Shown here: positions 27,401-37,034 of the stretch, piece by piece
Layout: every line of letters begins with the position of its first letter
Position numbering within the stretch: the stretch's first letter is position 1
Assembly: GCA_946414435.1 (NCBI GenBank)
Contig: CAMKOM010000004.1
Span: 101,726 to 165,725, forward strand
Length of the DNA stretch: 64,000 nt
Direction: 5' to 3'
Origin: an uncultured Bacteroidota bacterium
GTDB taxonomy: Bacteria; Bacteroidota; Bacteroidia; Bacteroidales; SZUA-534
Program-made: the position numbers and the translations under genes
Notes under the pieces: generated by a model
Databases searched by the model: none
Told to the model about the DNA's origin: nothing
Seen by the model: only the letters and a program-made list of their open reading frames with translations

Positions 27401-28445
27401 AGAGCAAAACATAAGTGGTTACACTGTTGATATTGAGGATGCTACAGGCGTTTATACCGAAAACGATATTGCTTTCAGCGGAACTGCCGCGGCAAGCGGC
27501 ACGGCTCACGGCACGTATGCCATGGAACTTTCGGCAGACAATTTCAGCAACACCAACTCCAACTTTGCTGAGGTGCAGTTTGTGGTGACAGACGGCGTGC
27601 TTACCATCAACAAGGCGGAAAATGCACCCGATATGCCAACAGCCATCGAGACATATTACATCAACACCCAGAGGGTGGCCTTGCCCGACAACTGGCAATG
27701 GGTGGAGAACATCGCTCTTGAGAAGGGAGAGAACACCGCTGCCGCGCAATATGTTGGAACTGATGCCGGCAACTATGAGAATGAGCGCGCTGAGGTTACG
27801 ATTACCCGCACTGCTTGTCCGCATAACGAGGGTTACACCACAATAAACGTTGCCGAGCCAACCTGCACTGAAGAAGGCTACACGGGCGACCATCTTTGCA
27901 ATATCTGCAATGAGATTTTCGAACAAGGAGAAAGCATTGAAGCACTTGGCCATACCGAGGCTGTCGATGCCGCCGTGGCTGCCACCTGCACCGCTGCGGG
28001 TAAGACCGAGGGGAAACACTGCTCGGTTTGCAACGAGGTGATTGTGGCACAGACGGAGATTGCGGCTTTAGGCCACGATTTTAAAAACTACGTTTATAAT
28101 AACGACGCAACTACCACTTCTGACGGAACAAAAACCGCCACATGTGAGCGTGGTTGTGGCGCAACCGACACAAAATTGGCCGAAGGCACCAAACTGCCTG
28201 AAACACCCACCGCCGTTTCAGATGATGCAGCCAACACTGTGAACATCTACGCCTACGGCAACACCATTGTGGTTGAGAACGCAACGGAGGAAATCTGTGT
28301 TTATAATGCCATGGGTGCATTGGTTGGTCGCACATTCAGAGACGCCGTCTCTACAACGGGCACAACAGCAATAACCATCAACACACCGGGTATTTACATT
28401 GTAAAAACCGGCGACACGGTGAAACGGGTAATGGTGAATGACTAA
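24477..28445 (+). CDS. Large T9SS-secreted modular surface protein
   Basis: A 1322-residue exported protein; the ATG at 24477 gives a clean signal peptide (KTTKHIFLATAMCLCIAFG). Upstream in-frame starts lack one. Modules: two tandem GLUG-type blocks (about 50-370 and 375-610) sharing FDGQGHTISGLY and SNCYNTG repeats; a short beta helix-like part; two YDG repeats (KVYDGTTDATGTV, KEYDGTTTATGTV); two CX10CX2CX14H units with an [12 protein letters not shown] element (about 1110-1230); and a T9SS type A sorting domain at the end (VYNAMGALVGR, GIYIVKTG). Base composition is richer in GC after about 27,480, where the shared module begins. Role likely adhesion or surface layer; unproven. Confidence 0.82.
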   Translation: MKTTKHIFLATAMCLCIAFGAKAAYNGTPVTPSKITSANYASYGFTAETYLAYENWYAISTAEELYGFATLVNNSNSEKDVFNCVLTADIVVNEHVLTAAGGLNGTPTHSWTPIGKPNTRQAFAGKFDGQGHTISGLYYNGSNSSIGLFGGIEFIYDENGSRMLSKISNVGVIDSYFKGSSWVGGICSSCKQSIISNCYNTGVVIGSSYVGGISGTGSTGTDRQDFGFIVNCYNTGIVEGSQNVGGICGASPFTYNTYYLAGCAKDGRGKVQNGIGNSKAGQTTDDISGSIMSATAEEFASGKIAYMLNGKVSGGATWYQNLNSNADPSPVFENSHGVVYASQPCPMNFANCEVETEEHDLIDGICSKCGGYETPSLVDGWYLIDNASKLYWFADAVNSGNNTICGKLTADIVVNENVLKADGSLNGTPTHYWTPIGTYTNGFAGKFDGQGHTISGLYFDHGHTIECISVGLFGYAFGIREESPAEIANVGIIDSFIGGSGIAGGICGYCSFTTITNCYNTGTVMDGGGICGGCYSKITNCYNTGKVGGKNAICGYGSAIINNCYYLDGCVGITSSSGSNGRKATAEEFASGKIAYLLNGSVSEGDLVWYQTLFSDAAPVLDPTHNRVTGYVDEADNVITVYGDLMIASDYEITEGKTLVVPEGASVTIAEGVELINNGAITINGILIANGTVSGNEIGGSGNFTYTNLSDSDIKFASDGYTYKGTEYTLENGLSDIVKERTICGKQFSFDATGYTISYENNINVGDNAKIIWTGNSTVEKTFAITPITLSASVKADDKVYDGTTDATGTVTLIGVVEGDDVTVNFTASFIQKICIEKIIVEFNNISISGLDAGNYVLPITRAIGEANIYPKRIPVSATANDKEYDGTTTATGTVSLIGVAPNDDVKVSYTAVFADENVNNGTNVYFSNIYISGKDAINYSLDNRTATATANITPNTNVVVTITGNSNTATYNTEEQNISGYTVDIEDATGVYTENDIAFSGTAAASGTAHGTYAMELSADNFSNTNSNFAEVQFVVTDGVLTINKAENAPDMPTAIETYYINTQRVALPDNWQWVENIALEKGENTAAAQYVGTDAGNYENERAEVTITRTACPHNEGYTTINVAEPTCTEEGYTGDHLCNICNEIFEQGESIEALGHTEAVDAAVAATCTAAGKTEGKHCSVCNEVIVAQTEIAALGHDFKNYVYNNDATTTSDGTKTATCERGCGATDTKLAEGTKLPETPTAVSDDAANTVNIYAYGNTIVVENATEEICVYNAMGALVGRTFRDAVSTTGTTAITINTPGIYIVKTGDTVKRVMVND

Positions 28446-28454
28446 TAATTGTCA

Positions 28455-29486
28455 TTACAAATTCACCACCACCGAGAAGTGGTTCGACGAGCCGGCGAGG
28501 GTGTAACGGGCGTGGGCAAACTCGGCGCTAAAGCGCTTCAGGCGAAGGCCGAAGCCGAGTGAGATTCCGGCAAAGCCAGAAGACTCTTTTAATTTCAGTT
28601 CCTGGCGGCGTTGGTAGTTGAAACCTGCGCGTAAATTAAACTGCTTGCCAGGAAATGCCTCAACTCCAAAGACGCAGTGGCGCAGCATGTTGTCGGCGAA
28701 CGACGGCAAAGTGATATTGTCGCGATCTACTTCTGAACCGGGCTCGACGGGGTTGTCAGAGTCGGCGTTGAGGCGGGGCTTCTGCAGTTTCTGTAGCACC
28801 AGCGAAAAACGAAACGGCGCATGTTCTAGTTGGTGACTCACGGCTATCTGCGCCTCAAACGGCACGCGACCGTAATGGTTGTGATAGGCGGTGAGTTGCG
28901 AGCCAGCGTTACGCAACAGTGCCGACGCAGCGGTGCGCCCCTCGTTGAAGGTGTAGGTGGCTGAAATATCGGCCATCAAGCCAACCGACGAATATCCAGC
29001 CACGAACGACAGCACGGGCTTCAGCGTGGCACCGATTGACAGGCACGAGTCAAAGCGGCGGCCATATGACAAGTGAAAGGCATACTCGTTGGTCGAGAAT
29101 GAGCCGGCCTCGTTTCCATAAATGTCGTAGCGGGTGTTACGACCTCCGTTCAGGTACTGAATGCCCACGGCCATTGTGCCGGGCACGCGGCTGTCGGTGA
29201 AACAGTACGAGGCGTGACCTATCGAAATGTCAGAAATGTAGTTTACGTAGTCGGCGGCGACTTTGCGGCTCTCGAGGTAAGGCAGCAACGACGGATTGGT
29301 GGCGGCCAGACCCAAATCAGGCTCAACGATTGACACCGGCTGCCCACCCAAGGCGGCCACTCGAGCCGATGCCGGAATGGCCGCAAACTCATACACCGGC
29401 TGCGCTGTGGCGGTGAGGCATAGCAGGGCAGTCATCGCCGAAAGGCAAATGAGCTTGAAAAAACCAATATTCAGCCGTCTGTTCAT
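28455..29486 (-). CDS. porQ: Type IX secretion system protein PorQ
   Basis: A 343-residue outer-membrane beta-barrel protein of the PorV/FadL-like group, part of the T9SS attachment complex with PorU, PorV and PorZ. The signal peptide ends at ATAQ; the mature start PVYEFAAIPASARVAALGG with DLGLAATNPSLLP is the PorQ signature, and alternating strands continue to the C-terminal aromatic-rich end. It starts three bases after the sprA stop, so it is last in ruvA-sprA-porQ. Its stop nearly meets that of the T9SS cargo gene. Confidence 0.86.
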   Translation of the reverse strand: MNRRLNIGFFKLICLSAMTALLCLTATAQPVYEFAAIPASARVAALGGQPVSIVEPDLGLAATNPSLLPYLESRKVAADYVNYISDISIGHASYCFTDSRVPGTMAVGIQYLNGGRNTRYDIYGNEAGSFSTNEYAFHLSYGRRFDSCLSIGATLKPVLSFVAGYSSVGLMADISATYTFNEGRTAASALLRNAGSQLTAYHNHYGRVPFEAQIAVSHQLEHAPFRFSLVLQKLQKPRLNADSDNPVEPGSEVDRDNITLPSFADNMLRHCVFGVEAFPGKQFNLRAGFNYQRRQELKLKESSGFAGISLGFGLRLKRFSAEFAHARYTLAGSSNHFSVVVNL

Positions 29487-29489
29487 TGC

Positions 29490-32400
29490 CTAAAGTTTTG
29501 AGAGTGAAAATTTTAACTCGAATCCGAATTCTGTTGTCGAGTTGCGGTACGAGTTGGTGGTTTTGGGTCTCATCAGGTCGTAGTCGTAATAAAGACGCAG
29601 CGTCACTTTGTCGTTGAGTTCGTACTCGGCCGACATATTCATTGCCAAACCCATTTGTCCTGACGTTATCTCGTTGTCATTCAGCACAAGGTCGCGCGTC
29701 ACGGTAATGTTGTCGCTAATGGTTAGGTCGGCGCGAAGGTTGCAGTCGCTCACAAACTGCTCGCCCTTACGGTTCTTGAACGGCAGCACAAGTTCCTGTA
29801 TTCGGTAGCCGGCGCCAATTACGTACTCGCGTTTGTAGAGTTCGAGCATCTGGCTGTTAGTCAGGTTCATAGTCATTGTACGGCTGCGTTTGTACTCCAA
29901 TCGCGAACTCAAACTATTGAGCCACGTAACATCAACGCCGAACAGCGGCGAGAAAGCCTCTGTGATTGAGAACGAAGTAATGTCGTAGTACGGTACAAAC
30001 AGCCCGCCATCACCCACTTCGGCCACAGCCCACGACATATTGCCGTATTCTTCCATCCGCGCCTGCTCGTAGTTGTATCCCTTGCTACTCAAGAACGAGC
30101 CCACGCTGAAGGTGCTCTGATAGCCGTGTGAAATCGAAACGCTTTTAACTTTCTTACTGATAGGCTTATATGCGGTCAAGCCATCCCATTTAACTTTCCA
30201 TCCGGGGCGGAAATTCTTCCACGTTGTAAAGTCGAGTCCGTTGTTCTGTCCCGTGTAGGCGGCCAGGAAGGCTGGCACGGCAATATCGGGGTTCGATATT
30301 GAGTAACCGGCCGGCATAATTGAGTCCGACTCGCCCACAGGCTCGTAGGCGCCAAAGTAGTTGGGCTCGTGGCCACGGCGCTGGTTGGCCTGTTCCCACG
30401 CGTTGCGGTAAAGGTTGCGACGGTACTCGTCGAAAGCCTTCGACTGCGTGTTTTTCTCAGTCGGACGGTCACCGAAGGCTGTTTTCAGTGTCCAAACCGT
30501 GACGTTGTAAGCGCCCGATTCCATACGAGTTGAGCGGTATACATCATATTGATCATGTTTGGCGTCATAGTTGCCCACAAGGTAGTACTCGCTTGTCTTG
30601 CGGGTGGTGGTGCGCTGTCCGGTGAAATCGATTTTCAGCGCCTTCACAGGCTGATAGGTTGCCTTGAAATCCCACCGGCGTTGGTTCGACGTCAGGAACG
30701 GCTGAATCAGATTTATGTTGTTGATAAGGTGTCCGCGACTCGCCTCACGTTCGGCGAAGGCGGTATCTTGATAGCCGAAGATAAAGGCCAGACCCGGCGT
30801 CTTGCGTAACTCGGCGAAACTGTAGTTGGGCGTGTAGCCCTCGAGAGTCATTGCGTTTGACTCGGTGTAAGCCACCGATACGTTTTTGAATCCGATAACG
30901 GCCAACGCCACACCTTCCATCACACGACGGGCCGGCGAATCATTCACCATCCGCTTGCCGGTAACCTCAACCTCAGCGTCCTCAACATCCTCATCCACAG
31001 TCACTTTTACGCGGTTGCCGTTCACAATCTCGAACCTTGATTTTACAGCCTTGCCGCCAGCCGTAACTTTCACATTGATAGATTCTTCGGTGCGCAGATT
31101 GTGGCTCACAATTTTGGCCACGCCTTTCTTAGCCTTGAAGCCAGTGGTTGTCGACGTTACGGTTTCCTGCCGTGCGGCAAGGCGTTTCTCGCGCGTCTGT
31201 TTGTATTTCTTTTGCAGGTCGCTAATCGGTTTCACCTTGTTGTAGAGGTTGTCGAGGTTGCCCTGCGCGTTTATGTTTATTTGATTGGTGTTTCCAATCA
31301 TATTTCCCGTGTAGAGCGATGAGTCCTCGACCTGAGGGGCGCGTTCCCACTGATAGGTTGACGAGTAGCGCGCCGTGAGCGACGTCCAACTCAACAGTGG
31401 TATCTTGTTGATTGGCACCGTGTAAGAGGCCGTGAACTTCTGGTTGTGCTCTTTGGCCAGACCGCCCTCGAGAATCGATTCCCAAACGTCTTTCTTAAAT
31501 TGATCATACTCTGTGCGGTTAGTCTTGTCAATCAATCCTTCGGGTTCCTCAATCACGGTCATTGTGTTCATCATCCAGGTGAACTTGATGCCTTTAGACA
31601 GATTGTATTTGATACTGAACTCGCGTTCCCAATCGAATGATTTGTCGCAGGTCGGCGTGTATTCCTCGCCACTCGACGTCATTCCCATACTGATATTGCG
31701 CAGCAGTGTCTCGTTGTACTCGCGCTTAACGCCTGTGCGCCAAGCAATTTGGGCCGGTGCAAGGTAGAAGTTCATATCGCCTACAATCCTCAAATACGGC
31801 TTTTTGAGTAGTTTCGATTTCTTGAACGGCTCAATGGCTTTCGGTTGATTATTAAAGGTGTAATTGAGTGAGCCACTATGAGTTGTGGTATTGTCGTACT
31901 TCACGCTGTAGTCGGAATGTTTTTCCTCGACGTAAGCGTAGCTTGCGCTCAAGTTCGACGGCGAGTAGAAGTGCGTCTTGTTCGAGTTCTTGTTTTTCCT
32001 CTCTTTGCGCTTCTTCTGCCGTTCGGTCAGATTCTCTTCTTCGGCCTTCGACGTCTGCTTTTTCTTTGTCCGTTGACCTACGCCCACGTTGGTGAAACTT
32101 ATACTGCGGCGCTCGGTAAGGTTCTGAACACCATCGAGATACTCCTTACGGTCAGCGCGGCTCATACCCTTGGTGGCCTCTTTAATCTTCACGTCGGGAT
32201 CGAAGGGGTTATACTCGGGGTTGACGGCCATTCGCGAGTAGCTCATAAACATCGGGATACGCACGTTGGCGTCTTTCGGGAAGAGTTTGCCCAATTCGAA
32301 GTTGGCGGCCACGTCAACCGAATTTGTTTGTTCCATTGAGCGTTGCGACGTCGATTGCTCGATAGAGCCGAATCCCGCCTGCGTGGTGCTTCCGGCTACG

Positions 32401-35400
32401 TTCACGTTACCCAGGTCGGCCATTTTCACGTTCACCGAACCCTGTGCTGCCCAACCGCCTTTCTCGTTGAAGTCGGTGAGTCTCAACTCATTAACCCAAA
32501 TTTCGGCCGATTTTTCGCGTCCGTCGTCGTCATTGGTGAACACATTGTCTTTTTTCAGCGGGTTGCGCACACCAATCATCAACGATTTGACAATGGCAAT
32601 ATTCGGGTTACCCATCACGGTTATCTTACGCTTGTTGCGGCCGCTGCCGGTGGTCACCACGTAGGGCATCGTCTGCGAAACCGACGGGTTGCCCGATTTT
32701 ATCTCGGCATTGCGCTCAAGTTTGGCATCGACCAACTCGCTGAAAATCACTTCCATATTGTTTTCTTCGGGCCAAACAAGTCGGCGGTTGTCATTGTTGT
32801 CGGGGTATGGTCGCGACGACCACCACGGCGTCACTTTCAGCGGAATTTCATACTCGTAGTAATTCTCGGTGTAGTCCTGTCCAATGCGAATGAAGCAAGT
32901 CACCTCATCGTCAGCCAACGACGATTCGTCGCCAACCGCCTCAGCGTGAATGAACATCTTGATTTTCTCGTAGTTACGCATATCAACGTTCACCGTTTTA
33001 TAGACGGCTTTCGAGTAGCCGTCGCCAAGGCCGGTCACTTTCATTGTCATACTCTGCTCGTTGAGCTCGACAAGCTGTGTCTGCGACGGATCCTGCTCGC
33101 GGGTAACGCCTACTGGAAGCAGATAGTTCACCGGCGCGCGGCTGCCGTTTTCCTCAATGTTCACCGTTGATATGCTGAAGGCTGCCGCTGATTCATCGTT
33201 GTTCTCGTTGTTCGACAGAAGGCTCTCGTTGCCGGCCTTCAGGTCGTAGTCGTAAGTAAACCAATCGCCCTTCACGAGGTCGAGAGTGGCAAAACGCAGA
33301 ACCACTTTCTGCTGCCATCCGTGAAGGAACATACGCATAAAGCGAATCGAGGTAAAGTCTTCGATATCACCAACTTGCTGGCGCGCCCGCGTGTTGAGCG
33401 GAATGCGGAACAGATACCATTTCACCGACTTGCGCTCGCCGTTGGGCATTGTGTTGGTCACGTTGCGCTCATCGACAATGTAGTTCGACCCGACAAGCAT
33501 ATTGTCATGATTCAAATCGACACGATATTGGAAGTACGACTCGCCTTCGCTTAGGGTATAGTCACCATTAATATCCTCAACATCAGGCTTCGACGTGGCG
33601 TAGGTCGACGTGGCGCCGGTGCTCACAGGCGAGTTACCCTCGGGGTTGTTGTAGTTCATATAGCGGTCAACAATTCCATAGCCGGCTTCGTCGTAGTCGC
33701 TACCTTTAAAGTAGTGATAATCATCGCCCGACGGGTCGGCGCGGAACTCACGCAGGGCGTCGGCGTCGAGCACATCGGCAAGTTTGTCAAGATAGGTCGA
33801 GAAGAACTGCTGCTCGTCAGACGGCCCTCCGCTGAACGACGTGCTGCTCAAACCGTCGAGACCAACATCCTGATAACGGCGCTGGCTCTCTTCGTTCACA
33901 AAACTAATGTTGCTCTTCTGCACTGCCGGCACGCGGCCCCAGGTTGTTTCGTCGTACGACGCGGGATCGGGCGGATAGGTTGTCGGCAGACCGTTCTCGT
34001 AGCTTTTGCGGCTGTCTTTCAGCACGTCCTCCGAAATGTTACCGAAGTTGAAGTATAGTTGGCCACCCGGGTTGAGTGAGTCTTCCTCAACAAACGGGTC
34101 CATCATCCAAAATTCAAGATATTCAATGTTCGATGTCTCGAAGTTTTTGGTTGTCGTTTCACGCATAATGCCGCCCCACTTGTCTTGCGGATTCACAAAC
34201 CGGCCGGTGCGGTCGTAGTCATCGGTGCTGTAGTTGTAGGGGCCGCGCTGCGTTGGGTCAAAGGCTACATCGAAGGTTGTCAGATAGATGGCGTCGCCCG
34301 ACGATTGGTCGCGGTTGGGGTAGATGTTGAGCTCGGGCACACGATATGCGTTCAGCCGCGACTGCTCGGCCTTCGACACGGGCGAACTGGCCTGGAACAT
34401 TAGCGGATCAATCTTGTACCACGCAATTTTGGCGCGGTTGTAGCCCGACCGCAAATCGTTGAACATCGAGGCCTCGCTGAAAATGTTGCCTTGCGGAATG
34501 CTGGCCAGTGTCCACGCCTCGCGGTTGGTCATATCGTAACTCGACTCACTGCTCTCGAAATCATCAATATACACCTCACCTGATTTGCCCACGGCGCGGC
34601 GGTTATGACCCGGCTGCAACTGCGCGAACTCACCCTGCACCGACATTGTCGATTTCTCTTTGGTCTCAATCAAAGGCAACCAGTCGAGAAATTTGGTAAG
34701 TAGCGGAAGTTCAACCTCATACGAGCCGTTCAATCCCCAAATTGTGTTCGAAATCGGGTCCTCGCCCACGTTCACTTTGGTGGTGGTTGGCTTCTCGTTG
34801 AGATGCATCACTGTGGCACCCAAATTGAAGCGGTCGCTGAAGCGATAGTCTAAATGCGTGCCCAACAGCGTTTTTTCCATCAGGCTGAAGGTGTTCTTGC
34901 TCTCAAGCGATACCTTGATTGGCGTGCCCGAAACCAGATAGCTCTCGTTGATGATTTTCACGCGGCCCATATTGTAATCGACGGTGTAATCGACATTCTC
35001 TGTGAGAGTTATGCCGCCCGCCGTCACCACCACCGACCCTTGCGGAATGTTGAACGAGTTGAGCGAAATCTCCGACCCGCCCGACGATTTGTAAGAGCCT
35101 TTCAGGTAGAATTTGCTCTTGGCAGTCATCTGCTGCGCCTTGTATTGCGTTGAGTCGTAAAGTTCTTGGAACACAAAGTCTTTCGACTGAATGTCGCCGC
35201 CCAATGTGTCGTGCAAGTGGCCACCAAACGGCTCAACCACAGGAAAATATATGCGGCCGTTAGTGGAGTTCACCGTCACACCCGGCACATAGTCGAACAT
35301 TCCGTTGCCGCCCTTCACGTAGTCGTTTTTGCTGTTCAGGTTATCCAAACCCATCAGGTTCAGCAACTTGGTGTTCTTTATCTCCTCGCTCAAAAAGGCG

Positions 35401-37028
35401 TTCGACAGTTTGCGAACACGCGAACGGTTGTTGTAGTATTCAACTTCGAGCACAAAATCCTCTGCATTAAGCTGATAGGCGTCGAGCGAATATACGTTCT
35501 TCATCATCAAGTCCCAGTTGGGATATTTCGGAGTGAAGTTGCTGCCTTTCAACAATTTGACAATCAGGTTGGCGGGGTTGGCAATGCCGTCGCTTGTGAA
35601 CTCACCAACCTTGTAGCTGACGCCGTCGACGGTGTATTCGAAGGCCACGGCCAGAATCTCGTCTCCATTGAGCGCCGAGTTCAGCGTAATGTAGCCCAAC
35701 TGCGTATTCACGGAGTACTCGTTGCTGTTCAGTTTGCGGGCGTACTCAACCTTCTCGTAGTCGCGAGCGCCGGCAAGCCCTTCGTCGGCAAGTGCCTTGG
35801 TCACTTGGTCGATATTGCGCACATCAGGCACACCTAAAATCTGTTGATAGAGTGAGTTAGCGTTGTTGTCGGGCGCCGGTGTACCCAAAAAACTGATATT
35901 GGAGTTGAGCACAGCGCGGTCTTTGCGGTTGTACATCGGGTACTCTTCGCGTTCCTCACCCAAATCCATAAAGGCCACAATGTTATGTGCGTTTTCGGTC
36001 GAGCGCTTGGTGTTCGTCACCCAAACCTCAACCTTCGTAATCTGTACACTCGATACAATTAATGGTAAGTGTTTCAGTGCTTTATCGTACTGTGAACGGA
36101 AGTAGTGCGACAGGAAGAAGTGGCGGTTCTTGTCGTAGTCAACCGCCGACACATCGAATTGGCTCACCTGTGCGCCGCCCTGCGTGGTAATGGTTTTCGA
36201 TTCGCCCTTCTGCTGCGATATGACCGTCGAAACGTATAGTTTGCCGAATTTCAACTCGGTGAGCACGCCAAACAAACTCTGACTGCCCGTTATGAGCGAC
36301 GTCGAGAGCGGAAGCGACACGTTTCCGGCCTCGATTTTCTGGATAATATCATCCTCTTTGCCTTGGAATTTAAGATTGATTGTATTGTCAAAATCGAACT
36401 GAGACTCAGTGTCATAGCTGATTTTCATTTCCAGATTGTCACCCACTTTGCCAGCCACGCTCATCTGAATGTTCTCTTTGAAGTCGAAGATGGTCTGCCG
36501 CCGCAGCGACTGCGCAATGTTGGGGTTTGCTGTGTTGGTTATTTTCAGTCCGAATTTCAGCGACGCCGTTCCTTGCGGTTTAATGTCGATTACATTGCTG
36601 CCGAAGATGGTCTCAAACAACTCATTATCAACGTTGAACTTGGTTAGCGAGCCGCCCTGGCGCTCAAAACTCTCGTTTTTATAGCGCTGACGCCAGTAGT
36701 TTTTCAGTGAGTTGTTCACGTCATAGTCGCCGTATTCCTCGCGCGACATTGTGAACGGCGGTCTCACATCGACACCTCCAACTTTTTGATGGATAATGTA
36801 CTGATCGGTCTCGCTGTCATATTCAACCTCATTGGTGAAGTTCGACGGGTCTTTCAGTCCGATGTTCGACGCCGGACGCACCGGCTCGTATGGCGTTGCG
36901 GCGGGTTTGGCAACACGGTAGCGCAAGGCTGCAGAATCGCCTGCCGTCTGCGCATAAGCGTCCCCGACGACAATTGCGAAAAAGGCTGCAACCAACGCAC
37001 ACAACTTTTTCCCGAACATCGACCTCAT
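29490..37028 (-). CDS. sprA: T9SS translocon barrel SprA (Sov)
   Basis: A 2512-residue protein forming the giant outer-membrane pore of the T9SS. It has a signal peptide (LCALVAAFFAIVVGDAYAQ) and repeated SprA-type segments: VGDNLEMKISYDTESQFDFDN, AGNVSLPLSTSLITGSQSLFG, YIDDFESSESSYDMTNR near 850, ELRLTDFNEKGGWAAQG and the ADLGNVNVAGS block near 1480. The end FGFELKFSLSKL suits barrel closure. A lysine/glutamate-rich stretch near 1640-1670 is typical of an exposed loop. Size matches Sov/SprA (about 2400-2500). It starts six bases after the ruvA stop. Confidence 0.95.
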   Translation of the reverse strand: MRSMFGKKLCALVAAFFAIVVGDAYAQTAGDSAALRYRVAKPAATPYEPVRPASNIGLKDPSNFTNEVEYDSETDQYIIHQKVGGVDVRPPFTMSREEYGDYDVNNSLKNYWRQRYKNESFERQGGSLTKFNVDNELFETIFGSNVIDIKPQGTASLKFGLKITNTANPNIAQSLRRQTIFDFKENIQMSVAGKVGDNLEMKISYDTESQFDFDNTINLKFQGKEDDIIQKIEAGNVSLPLSTSLITGSQSLFGVLTELKFGKLYVSTVISQQKGESKTITTQGGAQVSQFDVSAVDYDKNRHFFLSHYFRSQYDKALKHLPLIVSSVQITKVEVWVTNTKRSTENAHNIVAFMDLGEEREEYPMYNRKDRAVLNSNISFLGTPAPDNNANSLYQQILGVPDVRNIDQVTKALADEGLAGARDYEKVEYARKLNSNEYSVNTQLGYITLNSALNGDEILAVAFEYTVDGVSYKVGEFTSDGIANPANLIVKLLKGSNFTPKYPNWDLMMKNVYSLDAYQLNAEDFVLEVEYYNNRSRVRKLSNAFLSEEIKNTKLLNLMGLDNLNSKNDYVKGGNGMFDYVPGVTVNSTNGRIYFPVVEPFGGHLHDTLGGDIQSKDFVFQELYDSTQYKAQQMTAKSKFYLKGSYKSSGGSEISLNSFNIPQGSVVVTAGGITLTENVDYTVDYNMGRVKIINESYLVSGTPIKVSLESKNTFSLMEKTLLGTHLDYRFSDRFNLGATVMHLNEKPTTTKVNVGEDPISNTIWGLNGSYEVELPLLTKFLDWLPLIETKEKSTMSVQGEFAQLQPGHNRRAVGKSGEVYIDDFESSESSYDMTNREAWTLASIPQGNIFSEASMFNDLRSGYNRAKIAWYKIDPLMFQASSPVSKAEQSRLNAYRVPELNIYPNRDQSSGDAIYLTTFDVAFDPTQRGPYNYSTDDYDRTGRFVNPQDKWGGIMRETTTKNFETSNIEYLEFWMMDPFVEEDSLNPGGQLYFNFGNISEDVLKDSRKSYENGLPTTYPPDPASYDETTWGRVPAVQKSNISFVNEESQRRYQDVGLDGLSSTSFSGGPSDEQQFFSTYLDKLADVLDADALREFRADPSGDDYHYFKGSDYDEAGYGIVDRYMNYNNPEGNSPVSTGATSTYATSKPDVEDINGDYTLSEGESYFQYRVDLNHDNMLVGSNYIVDERNVTNTMPNGERKSVKWYLFRIPLNTRARQQVGDIEDFTSIRFMRMFLHGWQQKVVLRFATLDLVKGDWFTYDYDLKAGNESLLSNNENNDESAAAFSISTVNIEENGSRAPVNYLLPVGVTREQDPSQTQLVELNEQSMTMKVTGLGDGYSKAVYKTVNVDMRNYEKIKMFIHAEAVGDESSLADDEVTCFIRIGQDYTENYYEYEIPLKVTPWWSSRPYPDNNDNRRLVWPEENNMEVIFSELVDAKLERNAEIKSGNPSVSQTMPYVVTTGSGRNKRKITVMGNPNIAIVKSLMIGVRNPLKKDNVFTNDDDGREKSAEIWVNELRLTDFNEKGGWAAQGSVNVKMADLGNVNVAGSTTQAGFGSIEQSTSQRSMEQTNSVDVAANFELGKLFPKDANVRIPMFMSYSRMAVNPEYNPFDPDVKIKEATKGMSRADRKEYLDGVQNLTERRSISFTNVGVGQRTKKKQTSKAEEENLTERQKKRKERKNKNSNKTHFYSPSNLSASYAYVEEKHSDYSVKYDNTTTHSGSLNYTFNNQPKAIEPFKKSKLLKKPYLRIVGDMNFYLAPAQIAWRTGVKREYNETLLRNISMGMTSSGEEYTPTCDKSFDWEREFSIKYNLSKGIKFTWMMNTMTVIEEPEGLIDKTNRTEYDQFKKDVWESILEGGLAKEHNQKFTASYTVPINKIPLLSWTSLTARYSSTYQWERAPQVEDSSLYTGNMIGNTNQININAQGNLDNLYNKVKPISDLQKKYKQTREKRLAARQETVTSTTTGFKAKKGVAKIVSHNLRTEESINVKVTAGGKAVKSRFEIVNGNRVKVTVDEDVEDAEVEVTGKRMVNDSPARRVMEGVALAVIGFKNVSVAYTESNAMTLEGYTPNYSFAELRKTPGLAFIFGYQDTAFAEREASRGHLINNINLIQPFLTSNQRRWDFKATYQPVKALKIDFTGQRTTTRKTSEYYLVGNYDAKHDQYDVYRSTRMESGAYNVTVWTLKTAFGDRPTEKNTQSKAFDEYRRNLYRNAWEQANQRRGHEPNYFGAYEPVGESDSIMPAGYSISNPDIAVPAFLAAYTGQNNGLDFTTWKNFRPGWKVKWDGLTAYKPISKKVKSVSISHGYQSTFSVGSFLSSKGYNYEQARMEEYGNMSWAVAEVGDGGLFVPYYDITSFSITEAFSPLFGVDVTWLNSLSSRLEYKRSRTMTMNLTNSQMLELYKREYVIGAGYRIQELVLPFKNRKGEQFVSDCNLRADLTISDNITVTRDLVLNDNEITSGQMGLAMNMSAEYELNDKVTLRLYYDYDLMRPKTTNSYRNSTTEFGFELKFSLSKL

Positions 37029-37034
37029 TCGAAT

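Noticed and set aside
32343..33170. Plus-strand frame inside sprA, and another at 35166-35837
   Set aside because: Antisense to sprA; valine/histidine-rich shadow translation.
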